Assembly (NCBI GenBank): GCA_022496805.1
Contig: CM040087.1
Coordinates: 28,916,253-28,980,252, forward strand
Direction: 5' to 3'
Source of the DNA: Pohlia nutans
Lineage: Eukaryota; Streptophyta; Bryopsida; Bryales; Mniaceae
DNA length: 64,000 nt
Part shown: positions 1-12,106 of the stretch, one piece after another
Position numbering within the stretch: position 1 is the first letter of the stretch
How the letters are laid out: the number at the start of each line of letters is the position of its first letter
Notes under the pieces: generated by a model
The model's input: only the letters and a program-made list of their open reading frames with translations
The model's database searches: none
What the model was told of the DNA's origin: nothing
Translations under genes and position numbers: made by a program

Positions 1-913
1 AATTCATAGACTGATGTGATGGTCCATTCAGAATGAATTGCAGACCACATACTAGCTGCATGAAGGCAAATTCCACATCTCAGATCACATAGCAGCGTAC
101 TAATCAGAAGTTTGTAAACCACATTCTGTCAAAATCATATAGGCAAGCGCGTTGGTTCCAATGTTGATACTGTACTAAAGCTCCAATAGGGACGCATGTG
201 CGTGGTTTTCTGATTCTAACAATGACCCTGCTTTGCTATTCTCAGTGACTAGCATGAAATTCCTCCACAATAATTATTGGCAGGAGATACACAATGCATA
301 TGATCTAGTGAGTGGACCAGTTTCACCTCATTCCGTAAATTCGCTGCGCCAGTGGAGACTTTCTAAATAATTGCACGCTAGCGGCACCGAACTGAAGAGC
401 ACTACAAACTACGTCGCCGTGGCCATGATCGCTCTCCAACACAAATCCTACACGGTCAGAGCTCAATCAGCAACCACAACTTGGAGCATCAACTTGGAGC
501 ATTGTCCTTGGCTTCTCGTAAACAGGCACAGTAGAAAGGTGACGAAGCACTTTACCGTGCGGTGCAGTGTTGAATTTAATTTTGGGCTGTCTGTGTTTTT
601 GCTGACTCAGTACTGTTTTGCTTTTGTTGGAATACTTATGTGAAACTGTATTATACGTTGTTGCCATATGTTTAAATATAGCCAGTCCTTAAGTGCTTCG
701 TTATTTGCTTTTGCCTCCCTCCGGCTGATCTTTTTGACAGAGATCATTCGTTTCATGCAATGGATTTCAGAAGGAATATATCCAGTCAGCGTAGGATGGA
801 AGGTGACGTGGTCAGGCGGTAAGTACTTTGGTGCATGCTGACAGAGCATGGCCACATGCCCTCCAGAGTCTCACACGTTGAAGAACTGTTGGTGCTTTTA
901 GTAAACCCAAGAC
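1..913. other. Intergenic DNA, no recognised gene
   Basis: I see only short, mutually overlapping open frames here, none with a recognisable domain, splice structure or repeat signature. The segment is moderately AT-rich and ends at the TTAA that flanks the first MITE. Confidence 0.5.
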
Positions 914-1477
914 TTAACCCCTAAACGTCCACGCATCCAGTTTCTGGATGTTTGTTGGTCAAACCCAAATTTGATCTTGAAGATAACTTTTGTTGCTAAT
1001 ACACCCAACTAAGAAAATGAGGTTTATTAAGTCTAGTTTGTACTCCACTTTTCAAATCTTAAAAATTCCAATTATTGAGTATTTTATTGCTTGTGCAAGC
1101 TTTGTAGGTCATGGTTTGAATTACACTACATAGGAATGATAGAATTTTCAGCTTTCGAATTTCAAAATTGAAATAAAAAGTTTCTATGGAAAACATATCA
1201 TGTGATTCTCCATTGTAATTTGTACCTGCTCCCCAAAAAATATTAATTTTTAAAGCTTTTTTGTAATAAAAATTATTTTTTGAAGTATTTGACTTAAAAA
1301 TTTGTTAAAATTGCCGTATTAAATCAAAAAAATCTGAAAATTTCAAGACTGATAGGAAACATTCAATTCCATGCATGAAAAATATTACAAAATATATTTT
1401 GATAAATCTTGAAGGCTAAATTCAGTAAATTGTGTAGTTTGACTTTCCTACAAAGGAGTGGTACGTTTAAGGGTTAA
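914..1477. mobile_element. piggyBac-like MITE, copy 1 (TTAA target site)
   Basis: A 556-bp non-coding element (918-1473) lies between TTAA at 914-917 and TTAA at 1474-1477. Its left end reads CCCCTAAACG and the inverse of its right end reads CCCTTAAACG, a 9/10 terminal inverted repeat. A duplicated TTAA target plus ends starting CCC is the piggyBac superfamily signature. The interior is AT-rich and has no open frame. Its interior around 1030-1080 is recognisably similar to the interior of the second copy around 5035-5085, so the two belong to one family. Confidence 0.75.
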
Positions 1478-1722
1478 TGAATTCTTGGTCCTACCATATC
1501 CTTGCATTGTTTGATAGGTTTGACAAGCCTCGCTTTGCATTAGAATTTTTTATTTAATTAATATATTTAATAAGTTATTTAACAAATTGTTGATAGGTTT
1601 ATAATCATTTATCCTAATTACAAATGTTTTTTTTATCATGATTGTGGCTCTTAACTTCCTTGAGTGCCTGTCACTCCACGCTAGTCGCACTGCAAATGAC
1701 ACATTCTCAACTATAGTTGATG

Positions 1723-2347
1723 GGCAAGTTAGGTATAAAACAATCCGTACAAAAACTTCCTAATAAATTATTTTTGGGTCCAAACATGCCTAATGTTATA
1801 AATTAATATGAAATATGCCTAAAACAAATTAACCGCTATAGTTTTTTTCCTATGCTCACAACAAATGTATGCAAATATTTTATAAACCATTTTGATTTGT
1901 AAGTCACATGATATTCCATTTGGAGTCACAAATTTAAACTAAATCAAATTACCAGTTCATTGGAAAACCAAACCAAATTAAATCCAAAACATTTTAAAAC
2001 CAAATAATATAAGCCAATTATAAAACCAAACCAAGTTGAAATTAGTCACACCATACTATCTACATAATATCTATGTACCCTTAAAATGCTCCATATTCAA
2101 AGCTAACAAATATTCATAATATTCTTTGATGTTCAAATTTGGCAAATCTACGTCTGGCTGACAAGTAGCTACTGTATGGTACAAGGGTATACCACCTTCA
2201 ATAAAGTTTGCAAAGCTTAGGTATAAGATAACGTTTTTATTTTTTATTTTTTTTGAAGATGCCTAATTTAAAAGAAAATATTTCATAAAAGTGCCTAATG
2301 TGAACAATTTTATCTTGATTATTGGGCAAAGCGATGCCTAACTCGCC
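1723..2347. mobile_element. Candidate MITE with GGC(A/G)AGTTAGG(T/C)AT ends
   Basis: The left end at 1723 reads GGCAAGTTAGGTAT and the inverse of the right end at 2347 reads GGCGAGTTAGGCAT, a 12/14 inverted match across 625 bp of AT-rich non-coding DNA. Inside, blocks with TTAGGTATAA and TGCCTAAT occur twice in direct orientation (about 1730-1830 and 2218-2310). I could not identify a target-site duplication, so the superfamily is unassigned. Confidence 0.35.
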
Positions 2348-2372
2348 GGTCATCTACGTCCAGGCTTCCATG

Positions 2373-2764
2373 TAAGGTTGGATGTCCTTAAACCACCACC
2401 TCCCCCAATTATGACATGTAGAGTTTTCTTGGGGCCACCAGAGTTGAGACTCAAAACCACCAACTTCACTATTTAAGTAAACCGATGGCATGCCAAGCAT
2501 TGCGAAGTAGTTAGTGGTTTTAAATATCATTATGAGTGAAAATTAGTACCACATGGTGTGAACATGGGAAAACCTAAAGTTTTAATTTAGGTCACAAAGT
2601 TCTTTTCACTCCGAAAATTTGTATCAATTTGAGTATTGAGAATTAAATTGCAAAAATTTGTGCATTGCGTGAAAAATCTTCTTCCAAAAACATTTATCAT
2701 AAATTACCTTGTTAAAATGAGGCCATATTTCTTAAGTTTGTGGTTTTAGGACATCCAACCTTAT
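2373..2764. mobile_element. Candidate MITE with ~24-bp terminal inverted repeats
   Basis: The left end (2373-2396) begins TAAGGTTGGATGTCC and the right end (2740-2763) is its inverse, with only one mismatch over about 23 bp. The interior is AT-rich and non-coding. Both outer ends abut TA, which would suit a TA-targeting (Tc1/mariner-like) element, but two bases are weak evidence. Confidence 0.5.
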
Positions 2765-4905
2765 AGGTGGTCAGTCCTCCAAAGGTGAAAGCTCCACCAA
2801 AATGGATGAAACCAAGAAAACCCAAGAATATGTTTTTTGATTGTACTGATATGGATGGAGTGTAAATGATTCTTGAAACCTCATTGTTTTGTCTTCTAGT
2901 GCCTTTCACCCAAGTGATCCTCGCATGGAAGCTTGCCCTAATAAGATAATTCCTGACTACAAGTGGTACGGAATTGCAAAATGAGCATAAAGTTGAGTAG
3001 TGTAGTATGTGGACAATGTACAGTACTGTCCTTGCATGCTCATCCATGACGACAACAAAACCCAAACACAAAAGACAGGTTATGAAGAAAGAATACAAAA
3101 GAATTGCGACACGTGAAATGCCTTCATTTCGTGGAAGCAGGAACTGTCGGAGAGGTTAGAATACAGTTTCTCCATGTGGTCCTCAGGAGAGGAAATATTG
3201 GTTCTCTCACACCGGTATAAGGTACATGATGCTTAATCCGTGCGTCTCCTAAAGTCGTGCCCCTGATCTGGGCATTATAACTGGGCATTGTGATACCCAA
3301 ACCCGCGCATGGTTGATGACGGCTAGATATGGGCAGCATGATGGACGGATTTAGATTAACTGAGGCTGCTCTAACGATACCTCCAACATGGTTAATTTGG
3401 CATGTCTGTGGCTATTCGGTAGCATAGTGGGCGACTTTATGCTCAAAATATATCACAAATGCAACCTGTACTGAGCGTGACCAACGGGATTCCCAATTCA
3501 GTTGTGGGTTGTAGTAGTGGTGGCTATACCAGCTCGCAGGAAGTGGTGGAGCTTCCAATCTAAGCAGAATTGCCAATCTTGAACGTGATACTGTGTGCTG
3601 AGTACTGTGGATCATGGGCGGCCTTGGAGTGGACAAATTGATTGACGTGAGCAAGAATGTGGAGGAGCTTGGGCGGTTTTCTGTACAAAATGGGTTGCCT
3701 AATCTCCTTTCCGACTAAGTATATTAAAACGGTTCTTTGAGAATGCATATTGATTGAGCAAGACAGCAGAGGCCGACGAAACAAAAATTTCGATCATGTT
3801 AATGTTGTTCAAGCTTGCCAACAAGTATTACCGATGCCATTTATTAGTATTACTGAAGTTGCACATACAAACTCATGGGCCCTCTTAGTTGAGAATCTGT
3901 ATCGGTATGGCTGTTTCCTGAAAGTACGTAGTTTCTACTCATAACCGAGTCATCTCATCCCTGTGTCGGATTTTGTCAGCATTAGAAATTTGGAATATAT
4001 AAATAAACTGTAGTGCAGCTGTCATGTTCACTCGTTCTCGATCGGTGAATCTAGATCGATAAGTTAACCCATTTGATCAGGTCCAAGGAAGTGGAGATCG
4101 GTAGCATGTTCTGACTCCACCGATTTGGCAATTCACATTTTGAGAGGGTTTCGATCCCACTGCGCGTCCCCGTGCGCCATCGGTGTGTCGTGATTTCTCA
4201 TTTCAACAATGGTTTCATTCTGAACGACAACTAACTTAAGTATTTATGGCTTCTACATTTTGAATTATGGACAGCCTGTGCGCCACCATCACTGTATTTG
4301 ACCGAGGTCCTGGCCTAAGCAGCACTGTAACTTGATCGGGTGGGATTTGCGTTGTCACCTGAGCATCACCGCAACTTGACCGGGGGGATTTGGGTTGTCA
4401 CCTAGACGAATCAATGGTGCGGGATGCATGGTTTTAGACCATGCTCAACTTGGTGGGAGGCACGAATCTGGGCAGTTATGTTGGGCTTTGTGCGTGGCTT
4501 ATCAGTTTGTGTGCAACGGAAATTTCAACCAACGTGTGTGGGTGCAAAGTAGTGGTGCTTCAAGATTAAGCATAGTCAGAGCTAGATATAAGAAACTTCA
4601 TGGGCGGATTTGTACACCACCGTGGTCGGATTTCACCCCGGTATTGGCTGGCAATAGTGGCAGCAGGGCACATATGTAGGGCTTTTTGTTCATGTCACTT
4701 TGCGAATTTCTTATTAATCAAGGCAGATTGATCTACCTGTGCACATGCTGCCCAACGATTCCTCTGATTCTCGCAAGCGTGTGGGATTTTTGCAATCATT
4801 TTTGCCTGCCTCAATCTTGCCGAATCCCTTAAGTGGGCGGTTTAAGCACTGTCTACCTTACTCAAACTTGTAGAATAGGATTTACCTCTTAGTTTACATG
4901 CTATG
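2765..4905. other. Intergenic DNA with a small tandem duplication
   Basis: No gene is recognisable. The only structure found is a degenerate tandem duplication of about 44 bp at roughly 4322-4408, with repeated AACTTGA and GGATTTG(C/G)GTTGTCACCT blocks. Open frames here are short and look like chance. Confidence 0.45.
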
Positions 4906-5482
4906 TTAACCCCTAAACGCCTGAATGACCAATTTTGGCTGATCATTTTTTGTTGCAGCTGAAATGCGATTTCAGCCTTTGAAATGATATTTTTTGAATT
5001 TGAGCTCAACTAATGAAATGTAGCTTACGAAGTCTAGTTTCCACTCCATTTTGAAATTTTGTAAAATTCCTAAAATTGAATGATTTATAGCAATTACAAG
5101 TTCAGGTCTATTACCGTGGCTCCTCCACAATGTTCCACGGTTTTAGGTTTTTCCACTGTATTTTTAATTTAAAAAATATTTTTTGAGCATGGTAAAAAAA
5201 TTAATGTTTTTCTTTGTAATTTACACATTTGGTAAGTTTTTTGTATTTTAAAAATATATTTTTTAATTGAAGTGAAATTTCTTTGCTTTAATCACTTCAA
5301 GAAATCATGATAATTTAAATTTTGCATCAATAATTTTGAAAAAAATCATATATTGTAGTTGACATTTGATCTCATGTAGGAGAAATATGAAATTTAATTT
5401 TTAATTCAATAATAATGGTGAAAGATGGCCTACAATCTAAAGTTTTCCACCACGGCGATAGGGTCAGGCATTTAAGGGTTAA
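4906..5482. mobile_element. piggyBac-like MITE, copy 2 (TTAA target site)
   Basis: A 569-bp non-coding element (4910-5478) is flanked by TTAA at 4906-4909 and 5479-5482. The left end reads CCCCTAAACGCCTGA and the inverse of the right end CCCTTAAATGCCTGA, so the inverted match extends to about 15 bp with two differences. The interior shares blocks with the copy at 914-1477, for example the AGTCTAGTTT...ACTCCA stretch near 5030, while the rest has diverged. Confidence 0.75.
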
Positions 5483-5881
5483 TCCATGTGGATTCCCGCA
5501 AGCCCAGACTTCCTGGAATCGTAAGTATCAACCTCCGGGGTACCTTAGACCGTGAACAGAACCGCTTGGAACCACAACAGACCACAATCACCACATCGTG
5601 AGCTATTTACGTGCAAACAAGTCAACTTACTACAATCATTCATAGGGGAAAAATATTACAGTTACGCACACCCTGTGAAACTCAGCAAGTGAAACTCAGC
5701 AACTTGTAAATACTCAGCATCTCGATAGTGATAAGGGTGTCTTATCAAAGTCGGCATAAATCGGGCCTGGGAAATGTGTTTCGTTTGGAAACGTACTCTA
5801 CCAGCTACAGAAGAGGGGGAAACGAAGAGTGAGGGGAAACTATTTAAGAGGGGACGATGGAGGCTCTGAACCAAAGGGCTG
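5483..5881. other. 3' flank of the MINDY-3 gene
   Basis: About 400 bp lie between the second MITE and the stop codon of the minus-strand deubiquitinase gene. This presumably includes its 3' untranslated region. No other gene was found, and I could not place a poly(A) site with confidence. Confidence 0.4.
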
Positions 5882-8800
5882 TTATACAATACTGGGAGCA
5901 TCACCGGTCCAGTTACAAGTTGCACGTTGCCACCGTGTGCGTATACAATCCACAAGTTGAGCATGCTGTGCAGGTTCTGGGACTGGAGCTGCTGCAGCTG
6001 CGGAGCCTTGGGAGACGTCGCTTTGCATGGTCTTGTACTCCTCCACAAGGGCTGTGTCAGGTGTCCACTTGGGAGGGACCGATACTCGTACCCTTGTCAA
6101 GCGCGGCCGTTGTTGCGTCACATCTCCGCTGGATGCCACCGTCTTGGCAATTCCATTGAAGTGGTACACTTCAAATTGCCGCTTGCCAAGCACCGCCGCG
6201 GAGTCCTTCAGTCCGCCCTTGCTCTTATCCACTTGCAGAAGAGCCTGCCATAATTCATTCCATATTACAATGTCGCTGCTACACAGGTTGTTGAGCATGT
6301 CCTGCGGCATGTCAATGTTGAGATCAAGTAAAATCTGTTGCAGAGCCTCTGGGCTAATGAACCCTCCCCCACCGCTCTCATCTTGGGCATCGAATGCCTG
6401 CCGAATTCTTGTTTCGTGATCCTCGATGTCCGTCTCATCTTGCACCGAGGTATCAAGAGCAAACAGAATGCTATAGTGAGAATCACTACCAATTACCCAA
6501 ATAGGCCACTTCGGACATTTTAAGTTCCGTCCAACATGGCAGAGGTTAAGCGATTCAAAGTATGTGAGAAAGCCGACTTCGACACTCGTGGATATACCCT
6601 TCATACAGACACCGCCCAAATCCATGTTGTTATCAAAGACATTCGGAACTGCTTGCCCGCACAGAAGAAGATTCACAATTTCCTGCACTCAGCCAAACCC
6701 CCAACAACATTAAAACAAGCATAAACCAAAATTACAATAATATCCCCCATCGCAATAGCCCCAGAGAGTATTGATGAGAGTTGCATAAAAGCATTTTTGG
6801 CAAAATACCTGAGAGGCGTGACCAAACGGAGGTGTCACGAGTGGCTGGACAGGATCATCCCTGTCTGAGTGAACCAAATCCTGATATCAAACCCACGGTC
6901 AAACGCAGTGAAAAGCTAGAGAGGACCATTTCAAACAAAGCACTATCAAAACAATGTCCGACACTGTCAACAATCTTTGGTGATCAGATTGAAATCAACA
7001 AACTAATGGGGATAATGTTGCTCAAATTTTAGCACAGCTAGCTCATTTTTAGCCAAAGATTGGTTGGGTATAATATGCCACAAGACAACAATAAATTCTT
7101 CAAAGGAGACACTTACAAGGCCTCTTGACAAGAGCAGCGAGAACAGAAGTAACAATGCCCCCCACGGACTTCTGAATCCGGGCAGCAAAGTATGAAGTTG
7201 TTGGTGAAGGGCAGAGACAGATGTCACTGTAACCACTCTGATGACCCTGTGCAACTCCTTTCCAGAGTCGAGGTAAATCCCTTCCAACGCCTTGGCAATG
7301 GCCTGAAAAAGTAACCAGTTATGTAATTAAAAACACTCTCTTATAAAAATTGATGAATGTCTGTATCCTGAAATCTAGAGATAGAATTATAAAATAAACA
7401 TTTGGATTCTTTAGCTGAATCGCAGTAGAGCAGTTGCAAACAAAAATGAACGAATAAAGATCTACAAACATACCAATTTAGTTGTCAAGCTTCTACTGAA
7501 GGAAAAGAAAACAACATATGCATAATGGCATGAAACCTATTCTAACCTCAGAAGAAACCGTCACACAAATAGACCTGATATACAGCAACTCTCACAGCGA
7601 CCAATATTCTACTGATTTTGCAAAACACTGCAATCAAACATGAGGGCAGGGAAAGGAAGGAAAGAATCCTTGAGGACTAGAAGGTTTAATAGTAAACCTC
7701 ATCATGCTCTTGCTCATTGCTGCCATGTTCGCCATATATTTCAGGAATATCCAGTACAGCCAGGACAGCCTTCCGTTTTCCTCCAGCACGCCAAAGTGTT
7801 TCGCCCATAGCCTGAACAAGAGCTCTGCAGGTCCATCGCATGGAGAACAGAGAAGAATAATCAACAAACTTCACAAGATGAAAAACAAGCTTTGCCCACA
7901 AACTTAAAAAATGGTTCAACCCGTCTTCTGCTAACAGAAAAACAGTGAAAAGGAAGAATGTGCATACAAATATCAACATCAGAGTCTGAATTAAGCTTCC
8001 AAATAGCTAGAGTTAAGAAGGGAGGTAACTGTAAAATTACTCAGAAAGGCTGTCAACTGCTAATACGTTGGAAGAAAAAACATAGTGTTCTATTACTGTG
8101 GAGACGCCTTAGGGCCATAGCCATCGCTGAGAAATGCGTGCACCTGTGACCAAAATTTATCCCTACATATGGGGTGCGTACATTTCAACCAAGCATAGAT
8201 CACTCCTAATCATTTTTTGCAACATGGTTGTCACCCTACCGTGTTCTTTGGGTATCTGAGAATATCAGCTTAACGTCGGCTGCATCACTATTGCCCGTCT
8301 GAAGTGGCTTCAAAGGGGAGGATCGCAAGGCAAGTTTGTTTTTCATACCCGTGTCCTTTTCATCTTCTGTTGTAAATAGGAGGTACTTCAAAACCAAAGC
8401 CTGATATCATCAACCATGGTATCAGTAAAAATCCTCCAATCAACCAACACACATGAATAACAAGTACTCAAATGCTTCTAGACTACATTGCTTCACATTG
8501 ACTGATATCATATCAATCCTTAGAACGATAGTCCAACAATTTCAACATCTGACTATCTTTTTCAAAGACATTTTTGAAAGCTATGACGACCTTCAATGAG
8601 TCTCAGTTACAAATCATTGATAGATTCAGTTTTTAGATTCCTTTGAGAGGACGAATTTTGAAGGAAATGATAGTCAACTAGCAAAGTGCACCTGAATTGG
8701 GGCCAACACTCCACAAGGACCACCTTCCCGTTGCACAAGACCTAACGACGTCTCCGGGTCAGGGCTGAACCTGCAAAATTCCAACCCATGTAAACTTTAA

Positions 8801-9603
8801 AATAACTTTCATAATCATCATGATCCCACATATCGTGTATTCTTCACACAGGAAGAAAGCTTCTCAAATTTCCATGAGCTAGGTTTAGAACTTTAAAAAA
8901 TATTCAAAAGGGATCCAAAGCAGAGATAGAAAAATGCAACGTCAATCAGCTCAGGAACATGACGCACTACATGAGACGTTGATCTTGGTCAGGCTGAGCG
9001 TATGGCCAAAACCCTCGAACAACAAAATACACTTCCAAGACTGAAACCCTTAAACCATATTTTGGCATCGTTAATGGTGATGATTTCATCCCCTAAAATT
9101 GAAACAACACACGGATTGCCTAAAATTTCTCTTTCTCTTCATAAGAGGGGGTAATCAAACCTAAAGCCTTGATGACACCATTGACAGAGGACATCCTTGG
9201 AGACTTTGGTACCGAACACGAGCAAGTACAACTGCTCCGCCAGACGCAACGGCAGCTGCTGTCGCTCGTCCTCCACTCGCCTCTTCCCTCGGTTGGTCTT
9301 TTCAGCAGTAGCATCCCGTAAAGGAGCAAGGCCTTCCGATCGATCCGTCAGCTTGGTGGGAGTCCTGAGCTTGGAATGAGGCGCGTCGACGACCTGCACA
9401 GAGGAAGACGGGTCCAGGGCCCCAAGGGCAGACACTCTCCTGTGCTCCGCGGCAGCAGCTCGAAGCTCCCGCTGTAGTCGCCGGTCCATCGCTTCCGGCG
9501 ACTCCGCAACAACGTCACGCGGCTTGCTCCGCTTCGCATCGGGCGCAGGTTGCAAACTCATCCGGAATGCCAGCTTCAGCTCCTCATCGTCGTGCTCCCC
9601 CAT
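5882..9603 (-). CDS. MINDY3: MINDY-3 (FAM188-type) deubiquitinase, 7 exons
   Basis: Seven minus-strand exons join in frame: 9603-9161, 8770-8692, 8400-8240, 7824-7698, 7302-7117, 6880-6809 and 6682-5882. All introns are GT-AG, and the joined frame has 622 codons plus a stop. Residues 5-19 form a ubiquitin-interacting-motif-like helix (EELKLAFRMSL). Exon 2 carries the catalytic box QREGGPCG, with the nucleophile Cys at about residue 167. Exon 7 carries GSDSH, with the catalytic His at about 425. An EF-hand-like segment follows (about 450-480), and the protein ends with the RWTP-type motif VPPKWTP near 580. The family cleaves Lys48-linked polyubiquitin by a Cys-His mechanism, and plant members share the EF-hand-like insert. 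The start is the ATG at 9603 because the upstream frame has no conserved sequence. Exon 7 is unusually long and uninterrupted. No defects were seen, so this is probably a working host gene. Assignment to MINDY-3 rather than MINDY-4 rests on the domain order. Confidence 0.9.
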
Positions 9604-10590
9604 GGCCAACACGGGGTCCTCCGCGGTATCTATTTTGACAACTAAAAAATAAAGGATAAAATGGCTGAGATCCTGCACCTCTTTTTTCTTTTTTTATGAG
9701 TTCCGCAAAATACAAACCCTGCAATTGAAAAATGTTACAACCCCCATTGACGGTACTCATGCAACTCCTGTTTCCCGAAAAGCGATCCAAACCCTAAGCG
9801 ACAATGCGCGAACTCGAACAATAATGCCACTGGCTCTCCAAACCCTAACGTGGCCCTTGCACAATGGCGTGACCAGTCCCGGCAAGCATTGATCCGGGCG
9901 ATTCAAACGAAATGCAGAATTGGAAACCCTAAATGAAGCTGATTGATCGAAAGAGAAAGAGCGAGACCGAATCCATTAGGCCGTTCTGGAAGGCTCGCAA
10001 CGGACAGTCACTTGCCAGTCTTGTGCGACGAGGGTTTCGGTACAAGAGGAGGCTCTTGTTGCGCAACTTCCAAGGGCGCTGACTCGGCACTCCACGTCAG
10101 GGGGTTCACGGGTTCCGCCAATCGCTGAGCTCCGATGGTACGCCAGCTCGGCGAATTCGACACGCCAGCTGGAACTAGTGACCGTCAGCTTGAAAATAGT
10201 CAGAACAAGAGGGGCGTGTGAGTGTGTCAGTAGTTGCTCAGACAAGATGCCAGCTGGCGGTCCTTTGGTCGAGCTTTTCTCTATCCAAACCAGAGGGCGT
10301 ACTCAGAGCCAAAATACGGCGTATTCAGGACTACTATACGGTATTTTCATGTCTAAAATACGGTGTGTTCAGATAAATAAGAACTCCGGTCCCAATTATG
10401 AGCCGGCGTGAATAAAGTGTCTGTTCGTTTAGCCACTAATCCAGTGCCCACAGGACAAAGGGTTAATGGTGCTAAACTACTCTCCCCTTTCAAAAATAGA
10501 CACTCTAAAGGAAACCGTAAAACTTAGACTAAACTAACTAGACATGAGAAAACCAGGCTTTGTTAAGGGTATAAGTGTAGTTGGTGTAAG
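9604..10590. other. Upstream region of MINDY-3, likely promoter and 5' UTR
   Basis: This is the 5' flank of the minus-strand gene. No core promoter element can be assigned safely. A small direct repeat with AAAATACGG(C/T)GT occurs near 10312 and 10354, 42 bp apart, with a related TACGGTATTT between them. Short open frames on both strands look like chance. Confidence 0.4.
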
Positions 10591-10599
10591 AGTGTGATC

Positions 10600-10690
10600 A
10601 CCAAGTCACTACTTCAGTGGTTGGTTGTTTGTGAAGTGATATGTTGCAGTGAAGTGGTCCGGGTTCGATTCCCGTGGTGTCCATGTGAGC
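10600..10690 (+). mobile_element. tRNA-derived SINE-like head
   Basis: TACTTCAGTGG near 10610 matches the tRNA A-box pattern. About 45 bp later GGGTTCGATTCCC (10661-10673) matches the B box and forms the T-arm stem CGGG/CCCG. The preceding 7 bp do not pair with the 3' strand TGGTGTC, so it is not a functional tRNA. An internal pol III promoter of this kind followed by unrelated sequence is typical of a SINE. The 3' end and any target duplication are not resolved. Confidence 0.4.
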
Positions 10691-11193
10691 ATTTCTGTGA
10701 TATGAGTGACTTGGTGCTGCTGGTGAGTTATCATAGGCAGGAAAGTTGTAGAAACCAACCGGCCCCATCCTATAATCTGAGACAAGTGTGGAGTGGTTAT
10801 TACCACTACCTGTTAAGGGGGTTTTCTAGGAACCGACCTTAAAAGAATGAGACTACTCCTCGCAAGACTACTCTACTCTAGACTAGCTACTAGAGATTGA
10901 GAGGAGTAGTAAGGGGTTTCTAACGAAGGAGAACGTACTGTCGACTAGGAGAAGGCACCAGTATGCTAGTAAGTCGGCTCCTGTATACCCACCGACTACT
11001 GCAACTAACCAAGATGCAACCACAAAGAGCGATACAAGAGTAGGAAATGATACTACTACAGCAGTTGTCTAACATACTAGTGCGCACACAAAGGTCTACA
11101 ACAACAATGAAGTACAACTGAGGCTGCCAAAAAGATGTACAAAATGTATAGCAACAACTCTCTCAAAGAGAGTGAAGGTACATATAGGAGACT

Positions 11194-11244
11194 GGTCTGA
11201 CAATGTGTCAGACTGGTCGACCGGAAAAGTCAGGTCGACCAGTC
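11194..11244. repeat. Double hairpin
   Basis: GTCTGACA and TGTCAGAC pair around a 3-base gap. Immediately after, GACTGGTCGACC (11211-11222) pairs perfectly with GGTCGACCAGTC (11233-11244) around a 10-base loop. The 12-bp perfect stem is unlikely by chance. It may be an element end or a structured RNA, but nothing nearby decides which. Confidence 0.5.
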
Positions 11245-11444
11245 TGTACTAGCCTGTATTACCACGTATCGCCTGCCGGGTCTATTCCTGCCGGGTATAG
11301 ACTAGCCTACTTTTAGCCCAAGGGAATATCCAACGAATATTCGGTTAACACTACCACACACCCTCCTCCCACTTTTTGTTTTGTTTTTGTGAATATATAT
11401 ACATAATATTTTCCAGCCGAAAGTTATTGTGTCGTTTAGTGAGA

Positions 11445-11486
11445 AAACTTCAAGGTGACGCTTCTGCGAGCTTCACCTTGAAGTTT
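11445..11486. repeat. 14-bp perfect hairpin
   Basis: AAACTTCAAGGTGA (11445-11458) is the exact inverse of TCACCTTGAAGTTT (11473-11486), separated by a 14-base loop. It lies about 65 bp upstream of the unrecognised plus-strand ORF. Confidence 0.5.
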
Positions 11487-11550
11487 CTTGGTTCCATAGT
11501 TGTAGTATAAGGAGTTTTTGATTTGGCTCTACCAGTGGAGAGTGTTCTGT

Positions 11551-12054
11551 ATGGTATGTGTCGAGTTCGAATTTTGCTTTGAGTTTGGTTTTAGAATGTC
11601 GAAGTGGAGGGTTCTTATGGAGACGATGGATTTAGAAGTTCCGGCAGAGGCAGAGTTAGAGCTTTCGTTGGCGCAGCTTCCAGATCAACCTTCTGAACCA
11701 GCTGTTTCTATGCCAATGGCGGTACAACGGCCGGATGGAGCTAGATCTTCTCGTCCGCCAAAGCAACCTCGTTTCGAGCAGCGATTTCATGGTGATCTTC
11801 AAAAAGATGCACGGGCGTTGGTGATTCTGCTTCAAGTGGGGTGTGTTGAGCCGGGTACCAGAGAGGTTATTTTCGAAGCAAGCTACGAGGGTTTAAATAA
11901 AGATCAGTATTTTTGCTGTATGTATGATCCAATCAGGGATAGTCCAGGGCACCATCGTTGGTTGAAGGGGCCGATAAATTCTTTAGCAAGATCTGATCGT
12001 GCAAATTACGTTGCTAATACTATCAAGCGCATCTTGAATTTTTTGCAGATGTGA
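11551..12054 (+). CDS. Unrecognised ORF, possible exon or element protein
   Basis: I do not recognise this product. The frame is open for about 168 codons from the ATG at 11551; a second ATG at 11596 is equally possible. The N-terminal half is acidic with a proline-rich linker (about residues 40-70). The C-terminal half is mixed and ends with a short helix-like tail. It reads toward the LINE remnant, which lies on the other strand, with only about 50 bp between them. It may be an exon of a larger gene or a protein of a decayed element. Nothing in the sequence fixes a function. Confidence 0.3.
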   Translation: MVCVEFEFCFEFGFRMSKWRVLMETMDLEVPAEAELELSLAQLPDQPSEPAVSMPMAVQRPDGARSSRPPKQPRFEQRFHGDLQKDARALVILLQVGCVEPGTREVIFEASYEGLNKDQYFCCMYDPIRDSPGHHRWLKGPINSLARSDRANYVANTIKRILNFLQM

Positions 12055-12106
12055 TAAATGAAGCTTGAGGCAAACATGTAATGGATATTATCATATACCC
12101 CTCCTT

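Noticed and set aside
371..643. Small gene at the left edge
   Set aside because: A 90-codon frame without domain, splice signals or homologue in the window; overlapping frames on the other strand are equally long.
5857..6419. Plus-strand open frames over the last MINDY-3 exon
   Set aside because: They are antisense shadows of a conserved minus-strand coding exon.
10610..10683. Functional tRNA gene
   Set aside because: A and B boxes are present, but the acceptor stem does not pair and the T-stem closing pair is mismatched.
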